Assembly: GCA_025455085.1 (NCBI GenBank)
Contig: JALONF010000178.1
Coordinates: 1-5,709, forward strand
Direction: 5' to 3'
Length of the DNA stretch: 5,709 nt
DNA from: Ignavibacteriaceae bacterium
Lineage (GTDB): Bacteria; Bacteroidota; Ignavibacteria; Ignavibacteriales; Ignavibacteriaceae
Part shown: piece by piece, positions 1 through 4,941 of the stretch
Position numbering within the stretch: position 1 is the stretch's first letter
How the letters are laid out: every line of letters begins with the position of its first letter
The notes under the pieces: generated by a model
What the model saw: only the letters and a program-made list of their open reading frames with translations
The model's database searches: none
Told to the model about the DNA's origin: nothing
Position numbers and translations under genes: made by a program

Positions 1-2
1 AA

Positions 3-20
3 GCTGAGGAGAAAGCATAG
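3..20 (+). CDS. Possible 3' tail of an upstream gene (partial)
   Basis: Reading from base 3 gives Ala-Glu-Glu-Lys-Ala and a TAG stop at 18-20, six bases before the nadK ATG and in the same frame. The Ala/Glu/Lys-rich end and close spacing fit the last codons of a cotranscribed upstream gene, but five codons identify nothing and the frame could be open by chance. The AGGAG at 7-11 inside this tail is the only Shine-Dalgarno candidate for nadK, 15 nt from its ATG, which is longer than usual. Confidence 0.3.
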   Translation, partial: AEEKA

Positions 21-26
21 TCTCAA

Positions 27-929
27 ATGGTAATAGGCATAATTGCAAATACTACCAAGGGGAATATACTGGACGTTGTTTCGTCCTTCACAACCAAGCT
101 TAAAAAGAAGCAAATAGACTATCAGCTGACAAAATCTATTTCTGAAACTAGGGGAAAGTTAAAACTTAAAGCTGGAAAAAGTTTCCTTTCAGAGGACGAT
201 GGGATTTTTAAAAAGAGCGACATTATCATTTCCATTGGCGGTGATGGGACGATGCTCGCCACAGCATACAAAGCACACATCTACGATAAACCAGTTTTAG
301 GATTAAATCTCGGCAAGCTTGGCTTTCTTGTTGAAACAGATGTTGCGCAGATGGATAGCGTGATTGATATTTTGAAGAAAAAGAAATACACAATCGAAGA
401 AAGAATGGTTCTCACCGGTATCTGTATTGGTCATCAAACGGGAGAGCTGTTTGCAGTAAACGATCTTGTGATTGAAAAGGGCGGCTGGCCTAAAATGATT
501 GAGCTTACTGTCAGGGTTGATGATGAATATGTTACTACTTTTTCTGCTGACGGTTTGATAATTGCAACCCCTACCGGCTCAACCGGTTATTCACTTTCCA
601 CAGGCGGACCGATTGTTGCACCAACTACAAAAGCAATAACACTTTCGCCAATTTCTCCACACAGTTTAACCGTAAAGCCAATAGTTTTATCAAGCGAGCA
701 GGTTATAAAAATAAAAGCAAACTCTCCTTACAGGGATGTACAGGTCAGCTGCGATGGTCAGCGTGTATTTAACTTTCCTCCTCCGTTGGAGATTGTGATA
801 AAGAAAAGTGATCGCCCATTAAAGCTTATTAAAACTTCTCTTACGACTTATTTTGGAACACTCCGCAAAAAACTCCTCTGGGGAATTGATGTACGTTTGA
901 ATAAGCTTAATTCTGAGAGCAGGGAGTAA
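27..929 (+). CDS. nadK: NAD kinase
   Basis: Predicted cytoplasmic ATP (or polyphosphate)-dependent NAD kinase, which phosphorylates NAD+ on the adenosine 2'-hydroxyl to give NADP+. The 300-residue length is normal for the bacterial family. Visible motifs in order: the GGDGTM motif at 71-76 with the catalytic Asp73; the glycine-rich LGLNLGKLGFL at 91-101; the NAD-binding NDLVIEKG at 145-152; and the family signature from D175 to P195, containing TPTGSTGYSLS at 181-191. The start is firm: an in-frame TAG lies three codons upstream (18-20), and the ATG at 27 begins a typical first beta strand (VIGIIAN). The C-terminus is Lys/Arg-rich without a recognisable extra domain. The gene is convergent with the kamA operon and shares its terminator hairpin, 18 nt after the stop. 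Identification is secure; the phosphoryl donor cannot be read from sequence. Confidence 0.97.
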   Translation: MVIGIIANTTKGNILDVVSSFTTKLKKKQIDYQLTKSISETRGKLKLKAGKSFLSEDDGIFKKSDIIISIGGDGTMLATAYKAHIYDKPVLGLNLGKLGFLVETDVAQMDSVIDILKKKKYTIEERMVLTGICIGHQTGELFAVNDLVIEKGGWPKMIELTVRVDDEYVTTFSADGLIIATPTGSTGYSLSTGGPIVAPTTKAITLSPISPHSLTVKPIVLSSEQVIKIKANSPYRDVQVSCDGQRVFNFPPPLEIVIKKSDRPLKLIKTSLTTYFGTLRKKLLWGIDVRLNKLNSESRE

Positions 930-947
930 AAAAGGTTTTAAAGAAAA

Positions 948-976
948 AAATGCCATCCTTATTCGGGATGGCATTT
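948..976. terminator. Bidirectional intrinsic terminator between nadK and the kamA operon
   Basis: A perfect 11-bp inverted repeat (AAATGCCATCC at 948-958, GGATGGCATTT at 966-976) encloses a 7-base loop. Read on the minus strand, the hairpin is followed by a T-rich run (TTTTTTTCTTT, partly within the stem), so it is a strong intrinsic terminator for the kamA operon, 27 nt after the kamA stop. Read on the plus strand, it lies 18 nt after the nadK stop but is followed only by TTTCTAATTT, so termination there is probably weaker. Confidence 0.9.
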
Positions 977-1003
977 CTAATTTACTAAATGTCCAAAAGA
1001 AAT

Positions 1004-2095
1004 CTAGACTTCTTCTAAAACCGGCTCCTCAACCTTTTTCCTTTCAGGTTTTCCGTTAGGGCTCGTCTTTGAAGGCTTCTTTCCGTTGGTTTTATTGCGG
1101 AGAATTATTTCCTCTTCATCCATATGCAAAACATAATTAGGAAGAATAGGAATTTTACCTCCGCCGCCAGGTGCATCAATAACAAAGTGAGGTATTGCCA
1201 GACCGCTTGTGTGTCCTCGTAATGCTTCGGCTATCTTCAAGCCCGTTTCAAGTGAAGTGCGGAAGTGGTTTGCACCCTTTGTTTCATCGGCCATATACAT
1301 ATAGTATGGACGAACTCTTATTCTTAATAATTTTTGCATCAGCTCTTTTACAACAGCAGGATCATCATTTACACCTTTCATAATCACCATCTGGTTGCCA
1401 ACCGGAACTCCCGCATCCGCAAGCAATGTGCAGGCTTTTGAACTTTCTTCAGTAATTTCCCACGGATGGTTGAAATGTGTGTTGCAATAAATCGGATGAT
1501 ACTTCTTAAGCATATTAACAAGCTTCGTTGTAATTCTTTGTGGAAGAACAACTGGCATTCTTGTTCCAAGTCGGATAATTTCAATATGCTTGATTTGACG
1601 AAGCCGCTGCAGAATTTTCTCGAGCATTGTATCAGTCAACATCAGTGGATCGCCGCCGGATAGAATCACATCCCTGATCTCGGTGTGCTGCTCAAGATAT
1701 TTGAATGCACTTTCGAGACCCTTCATTGAAATCTTCTCGTAGTCACCGACTTTTCTTTTACGAGTACAGAAGCGGCAGTAAATTCCGCACTGACTGGTAA
1801 CAAGAAAGAGAGCACGATCGGGATAACGGTGAGTGATGTTTGGAACGGGACTCATTTCGTCCTCGTGAAGCGGATCTTCTTCTGCATCTAAATCTTCCAG
1901 CTCTACTTTTGCCGGAACGCATTGAAGCCAAATTGGATCGCCGGGATAACGGATCAGACTTAAATAGTAGGGGTTAATACGGGCCTGGAAAAATTCATCC
2001 AGATCTTCCGCTGTCTTGCGATCGATACCGAATTTCTCCACGACATGGTCTACAGTGTGTACACTGTCCCTTACCATTTCCTGCCAAAGTTCCAT
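1004..2095 (-). CDS. kamA: KamA-family radical SAM lysine 2,3-aminomutase
   Basis: Predicted PLP- and [4Fe-4S]/SAM-dependent enzyme converting L-lysine to L-beta-lysine. The 363 residues contain the cluster motif C103-G-I-Y-C107-R-F-C110, R112 (equivalent to the carboxylate-binding Arg134 of Clostridium subterminale KamA), LSGGDP at 145-150, THFNHP at 206-211, and DAPGGGGK at 307-314, where K314 should bind PLP. D270 and D307 align with Asp293 and Asp330, which hold the substrate epsilon-amino group. Both being Asp favours lysine over glutamate, since glutamate 2,3-aminomutase has Lys and Asn there. The enzyme is about 50 residues shorter than clostridial KamA. The cysteine-rich zinc tail is replaced by a Lys/Pro/Glu-rich tail from about 335, and zinc ligand Cys268 is D245. 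The start is fixed by an in-frame TGA four codons upstream. It is the last gene of the operon. A shorter KamA paralogue acting on another amino acid remains possible. Confidence 0.9.
   Translation of the reverse strand: MELWQEMVRDSVHTVDHVVEKFGIDRKTAEDLDEFFQARINPYYLSLIRYPGDPIWLQCVPAKVELEDLDAEEDPLHEDEMSPVPNITHRYPDRALFLVTSQCGIYCRFCTRKRKVGDYEKISMKGLESAFKYLEQHTEIRDVILSGGDPLMLTDTMLEKILQRLRQIKHIEIIRLGTRMPVVLPQRITTKLVNMLKKYHPIYCNTHFNHPWEITEESSKACTLLADAGVPVGNQMVIMKGVNDDPAVVKELMQKLLRIRVRPYYMYMADETKGANHFRTSLETGLKIAEALRGHTSGLAIPHFVIDAPGGGGKIPILPNYVLHMDEEEIILRNKTNGKKPSKTSPNGKPERKKVEEPVLEEV
2045..2077. repeat. Two-tier inverted repeat early in the kamA coding sequence
   Basis: ACAGTGT (2052-2058) and ACACTGT (2061-2067) form a perfect 7-bp inverted repeat around a GT centre. 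It is flanked by a second pair, ATGGT (2045-2049) and ACCAT (2073-2077), with small unequal bulges between. In the mRNA this could fold into a hairpin spanning about bases 19-51 of the kamA coding sequence. It may be chance, an operator-like palindrome, or an RNA fold affecting early translation. Confidence 0.4.
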
Positions 2096-2101
2096 GATAG
2101 T

Positions 2102-2106
2102 TCCTC
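2102..2106 (-). promoter_or_regulatory. Ribosome binding site of kamA overlapping the upstream stop codon
   Basis: On the minus strand GAGGA lies 6 nt before the kamA ATG (2095-2093). The TGA stop of the acetyltransferase gene (2107-2105) supplies the first bases of this site (TGAGGA), so a ribosome terminating there sits on the kamA ribosome binding site. This suggests translational coupling of the two genes. Confidence 0.8.
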
Positions 2107-2587
2107 AGTTGTTCTTGTGATTGAAATATTTTCCAAAGACGATCATCCCATCGCCTTTGGAATAAAAATCATTTATTTCAGAAATTATGCTGTAATTATT
2201 ACGCAAATAAAAATTTCTTGTAGCAGAGTAACTATCCATTGCTGATGTTTCCGCCAGCAGCCACCTGCCGTTCATTTCGTTCACAAAACTTTCTGCATGT
2301 TCTAAAAGTTTCTTTCCAATCCCTTTTTTTCCATGTTCAGGGTTGGTTACAATCCAGTAAAGATCATACACACCATCTGTTAATGGTCTTTTACCGGTGC
2401 AATGGTAACCAAGAATCATGCCATCTTCTTCATAAACGAACAAATGATAGTCTGTCTGCATAGGATTAGTTGCAACGATGTTCACAAGTTCCATCGCAAC
2501 ACTAATCTCTTCATTACTAAAATTCGGTGTCGAACCTAAAATTCCTTCAATGATTTTTGCATCATCCGGCTTTAGCCTGCGAATCAT
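2105..2587 (-). CDS. GNAT-family N-acetyltransferase
   Basis: Predicted 160-residue single-domain GNAT acetyltransferase transferring acetyl from acetyl-CoA to an amine. The acetyl-CoA region is at 78-97, with WIVTNPEHGKKGIGKKLL giving the G-x-G loop at 89-91. The usual Gln/Arg that opens the (Q/R)xxGxG loop appears to be Gly86, a mild deviation. The C-terminal FYLRNNY at 126-132 matches the usual FYxxxGF helix and strand of the fold. The ATG at 2587 gives a typical GNAT N-terminus (MIRRLKPDDA). It overlaps the end of ligase 2 by 26 bp and has only a weak purine-rich leader, so coupling is likely. Its position next to kamA recalls the ablA-ablB (yodO-yodP) pair that makes N-epsilon-acetyl-beta-lysine. 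AblB proteins, however, are much longer (about 270 residues), so this is not a clear orthologue and its acceptor is unknown. Confidence 0.88.
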   Translation of the reverse strand: MIRRLKPDDAKIIEGILGSTPNFSNEEISVAMELVNIVATNPMQTDYHLFVYEEDGMILGYHCTGKRPLTDGVYDLYWIVTNPEHGKKGIGKKLLEHAESFVNEMNGRWLLAETSAMDSYSATRNFYLRNNYSIISEINDFYSKGDGMIVFGKYFNHKNN

Positions 2588-3626
2588 TTTTCTTCTTTCT
2601 GATTAATGCAAAGTTTGCAATTGTATAAAGCAAATCGTCATAACTAATTCCGGAAGCAGTAGCAGCACGTGCAAATCCTGAGTCCGATGAAATATCAGGA
2701 TTAGGATTTACTTCAATAACATAAGGCACATCATCCTTAGTTAATCTAATATCAACACGCGCATAATCTCTGCAGTTCATTGCGTCATAAGATGCTAATG
2801 CTGTCATCTGGATATTTTTTCTTAATCTTTCCGAAAGCTCTGCAGGACAGACAGGCTTAGTGTGATTGTAATAAACACTTCCTTCTGTCCACTTACCGTC
2901 GTAAGTTACTATGTTTGGAAAATCTTCCGGCAGTCCGGCGAAACTTATTTCTGATATTGGAAGAACTCTGCCACCGAGTATCGCTACGTTCAGTTCTCTT
3001 CCCTGAATATATTCTTCCAGTATAATATCCTGATTGTAAGTTTCTACGAGAAAAGAGAATTGTTTTCTCAATTCTGAGTAATTTTTTACCACTGAGAATT
3101 CAGAAATACCGATGCTGGCATCTTCATTCATTAGCTTGAGTATCATTGGGTAACGTAACTTAATTTCCTTTTCGGTAAATCTTTTTGTCTTCTTTAAAGT
3201 TCTGTAATCAGGTGTCAATATGTCTCTTGATTTCAAAATTGCCTTTGTTCTTGATTTATTAAGGCAGTTACCAAGAGTTATTGGTGAACATCCGGTTATT
3301 TCATAACCTAGGAGTTCAAACAGCCCAGCCATATAAGATTCATAAGCTGATATACCTTCTACGGATTCGACGAAGTTGTAAATCACATCAGGATTGAATG
3401 CGTTTAAATTACTGATCACCTTTTGAACATTTCTATCTACAGCCAGTGATTTAACTTCAGTAAAGTATTTTGATAAGGACTGCTCGACTTTCTTGAGCTC
3501 ATTAACGAAATTATTTTCTGAAAGGTCATTAGCCTTTGCAGATTCATCGTTTCGTTTTCCATTATAAACAGGGAACACGCTAACCGGTGAGTTGTAGCAG
3601 ATCAATATCTTTACGTTCTCTTTCAT
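2562..3626 (-). CDS. ATP-grasp ligase 2, D-Ala-D-Ala-ligase-like
   Basis: Predicted 354-residue ATP-grasp carboxylate-amine ligase, forming an amide or peptide bond through an acyl-phosphate. The N-terminal domain spans about 5-120 (YNFVESVEG at 83-91, TGCSP at 111-115). The ATP-grasp fold follows: ILKL at 162-165, flexible loop NEDASIGIS at 167-175, EEYIQGREL at 204-212, R290-V-D292, and metal ligands E305 and N307 in EVNPNP. Differences from true D-Ala-D-Ala ligases are N123 for the Asp of the usual DKxxxK, the EDASIG loop, D311 in place of the PG glycine, and an omega loop ending GKW (244-246) rather than KY. The start is chosen at 3626 because its ATG overlaps the ligase 1 stop as ATGA, with AGAGG 11 nt upstream. 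A longer frame to 3701 would only add residues overlapping ligase 1. It is a diverged paralogue of ligase 1. The substrate is unknown; a role in peptidoglycan seems unlikely. Confidence 0.88.
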   Translation of the reverse strand: MKENVKILICYNSPVSVFPVYNGKRNDESAKANDLSENNFVNELKKVEQSLSKYFTEVKSLAVDRNVQKVISNLNAFNPDVIYNFVESVEGISAYESYMAGLFELLGYEITGCSPITLGNCLNKSRTKAILKSRDILTPDYRTLKKTKRFTEKEIKLRYPMILKLMNEDASIGISEFSVVKNYSELRKQFSFLVETYNQDIILEEYIQGRELNVAILGGRVLPISEISFAGLPEDFPNIVTYDGKWTEGSVYYNHTKPVCPAELSERLRKNIQMTALASYDAMNCRDYARVDIRLTKDDVPYVIEVNPNPDISSDSGFARAATASGISYDDLLYTIANFALIRKKKNDSQAKAG

Positions 3627-4705
3627 AAGAGGCCGTACCTCTTTGCTGCTGAATAAAGAACGCGCTGGATCATTTGATTGTAATCCATTCCTGCTGCACA
3701 CGCTGCTTTCGGGAAGCTAGAGTTTTCATTTGGATCTGGCATTATTCCTGGCAGTGGATTTATCTCTATAATATTTGAGACTCCATTTTTATCAAGCCGG
3801 ACATCTATTCTGCTCCAATCTTTACATTTGAGAACATTATATGTTCTTAATACTGTCTCTTTTATCTTCTCTTGGAGTTGTTTGTTGAGTTTAGCAGGAC
3901 ATTCAAAAACATCAAAATTATTTTCTTTGGTATCAAGTATCCATTTCGCTTCGTAAGAGTATAATGGAACAACATCCTCAGGAAAATCTTCGTAGCGGAT
4001 CTCAATTATCGGTAGAACCTCGGTCTCATCTCCGTTTCCAAGGACAGCGACTGTAAACTCTCTTCCGGGAAGAAATTCTTCAATAAGGGCTGGCTGGTTG
4101 TAAGAAGTTAGTATCCGACCCACCTCATCCTCAAGCTCCTTGGTATTTTTTACAAATGATGAAGAAAAAATTCCCTTGCTGGATCCTTCAGATATCGGTT
4201 TTACTATTAATGGGAATTCGAAATTGGTGCCCGTGATGTCTTTCATCCGGCTTGCGACCAAAAATTTTGCGTTTGGGATCTTGTGGTAAGTTAAAATTTC
4301 CTTAGCACGGGATTTATCCAGACAGATTCCTAATGTAAGCGGGTCAGAACCTGAGTAAGGTAGCTGAAGCATTTCAAGCATTGCGGGAATGTGTGATTCT
4401 CTGTTTACGCCAGTTAATCCTTCAGCAAAATTAAATACGATATCAGGTTTAAGTTCTTTAAGTATTAAGAATGCATCGTTGTTTGCTTCAACTAAAGTAA
4501 CATTGTGAAATTCTGCAATTGCATCTTTAACAGCATTTACAGTTTCCCACGTATCCCATTCTGCGTAAGTGTCAATCGCAGGTTGAAGTTCATGTTGAGG
4601 AGAATTTTGAACTGGAGGGACTTCATCGAGGAAAGTTTCACTCTCCGGTTTTACGTTGAATGTTATGGCAACATCTAAACGTACATTAAACCTTGGTGAT
4701 AAAAT
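3623..4705 (-). CDS. ATP-grasp ligase 1, D-Ala-D-Ala-ligase-like, probable ATT start
   Basis: Predicted 360-residue ATP-grasp ligase, first gene of the operon. The N-terminal domain spans about 8-118 (VAITFNVKPE at 12-21, IVFNFAEG near 90-98), then SGSDP at 118-122 and DKSRAK at 130-135. The ATP-grasp fold has IVKP at 167-170, loop SEGSSKG at 172-178, EEFLPGREFTV at 209-219, omega loop YSYEAKW at 249-255, R299-I-D301, and E314 and N316 followed by P319-G320. It keeps more canonical ligase motifs than ligase 2, but the omega-loop Tyr of D-Ala-D-Ala ligases is Trp255, so the acceptor may differ. The first in-frame ATG (4381) would delete most of the N-terminal domain. The frame is open back to a TAA at 4717-4715 with no ATG, GTG or TTG. 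ATT at 4705 sits 5 nt after AAGGAG and is the best start. A one-base deletion near 4683 hiding an ATG (4686) is the main alternative. Confidence 0.85.
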   Translation of the reverse strand: MLSPRFNVRLDVAITFNVKPESETFLDEVPPVQNSPQHELQPAIDTYAEWDTWETVNAVKDAIAEFHNVTLVEANNDAFLILKELKPDIVFNFAEGLTGVNRESHIPAMLEMLQLPYSGSDPLTLGICLDKSRAKEILTYHKIPNAKFLVASRMKDITGTNFEFPLIVKPISEGSSKGIFSSSFVKNTKELEDEVGRILTSYNQPALIEEFLPGREFTVAVLGNGDETEVLPIIEIRYEDFPEDVVPLYSYEAKWILDTKENNFDVFECPAKLNKQLQEKIKETVLRTYNVLKCKDWSRIDVRLDKNGVSNIIEINPLPGIMPDPNENSSFPKAACAAGMDYNQMIQRVLYSAAKRYGLL

Positions 4706-4710
4706 AAATT

Positions 4711-4716
4711 CTCCTT
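4711..4716 (-). promoter_or_regulatory. Perfect Shine-Dalgarno that sets the ATT start of ligase 1
   Basis: AAGGAG on the minus strand (4716-4711) is followed by the 5-nt spacer AATTT and then ATT (4705-4703). Its first bases overlap the in-frame TAA (4717-4715) that bounds the ligase 1 frame. It lies about 20 nt downstream of the predicted transcription start. No other initiation codon in the ligase 1 frame is within reach of it. Confidence 0.75.
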
Positions 4717-4928
4717 AAAAATATTTTTCTTCTTTTCGCTCCAAATATAATCTTTATAAATAATTTGTCAACATGTTTTAAAAAATATTTTTTCATGAAA
4801 AATTTTTTGATCGGCGTGATGAGTAGAAAAATTTTTGTTGAACCATGAACTAACTTTAAAATATTTTTGAGATGGAGCATGATTTTTTTTCTTCTCAAAG
4901 AAACGAAGAAAGAAAAATATTTTGGGAA
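4717..4928. repeat. A-tract palindromes in the recG-operon intergenic region
   Basis: The 225-bp gap between recG and ligase 1 is extremely AT-rich. It holds four copies of the palindrome AAAATATTTT (4718-4727, 4782-4791, 4858-4867, 4914-4923) and two of AAAAATTTTT (4798-4807, 4827-4836). Two of the first type are longer, 12 bp at 4717-4728 and 14 bp at 4780-4793. One copy is the UP element and another lies in the leader just before the Shine-Dalgarno. They may bend the DNA or bind an AT-hook or nucleoid protein. Apart from the promoter, I see no gene in this gap and no convincing recG terminator. Confidence 0.6.
4742..4792 (-). promoter_or_regulatory. Operon promoter with UP element, -35, -10 and Bacteroidota-type -7 box
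   Basis: On the minus strand TTGACA (4771-4766) is an exact -35 hexamer. After 16 nt comes TATATT (4749-4744), one base off the -10 consensus. The same bases plus TG read TATATTTG (4749-4742), an exact match to the Bacteroidota -7 motif TAnnTTTG. The upstream stretch 4792-4776 reads five A, T, A, six T, four A, which fits the E. coli UP-element consensus (AAAWWTWTTTTnnAAAA) in the right register, 4 nt before the -35. Transcription should start near 4736, leaving a leader of about 30 nt. No operator is obvious, so this looks strong and perhaps constitutive. Confidence 0.75.
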
Positions 4929-4941
4929 GTGAGAAAAATAA

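Noticed and set aside
1004..2095. EF-P beta-lysylation enzyme EpmB, or glutamate 2,3-aminomutase
   Set aside because: Sequence blocks such as THRYPDR, THFNHP and DAPGGGGK follow KamA rather than EpmB, there is no epmA or efp here, and both lysine-specific Asp positions are kept rather than Lys/Asn.
1195..2463. Plus-strand and extra minus-strand short frames inside kamA and the GNAT gene
   Set aside because: They are antisense or out-of-frame shadows of well-supported genes, with no motifs or initiation signals.
3627..3701. Longer form of ligase 2 starting at 3701
   Set aside because: The 25 extra residues overlap ligase 1, resemble no ligase N-terminus and precede the natural first beta strand (VKILICYN); the ATGA junction at 3626 is the expected coupled start.
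3623..4381. ATG at 4381 as the start of ligase 1, or the gene as a 5'-truncated pseudogene
   Set aside because: Codons upstream to 4714 remain open and encode a coherent ATP-grasp N-terminal domain, and a perfect Shine-Dalgarno lies at 4716-4711, so the gene extends upstream and is probably intact.
2562..4705. Either ligase as the housekeeping D-alanine-D-alanine ligase (ddl)
   Set aside because: Both differ at the omega-loop Tyr, ligase 2 also differs at several conserved sites, and no murein genes are nearby; the general ligase fold is supported but the Ddl substrate is not.
4686..4898. 70-codon minus-strand reading frame across the intergenic region
   Set aside because: It translates the AT-rich promoter region into a Lys/Ile/Phe-rich string with no motif, runs through the promoter, leader and Shine-Dalgarno of ligase 1 and into its N-terminus, and has no convincing ribosome binding site.
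4883..4916. Intrinsic terminator for recG
   Set aside because: A 12-bp stem can be drawn (4883-4894 with 4905-4916), but it is almost all A-T with a 10-base loop, and on the minus strand it is followed by ATCATG, not a T-run. It looks like pairing of purine and pyrimidine runs by chance.
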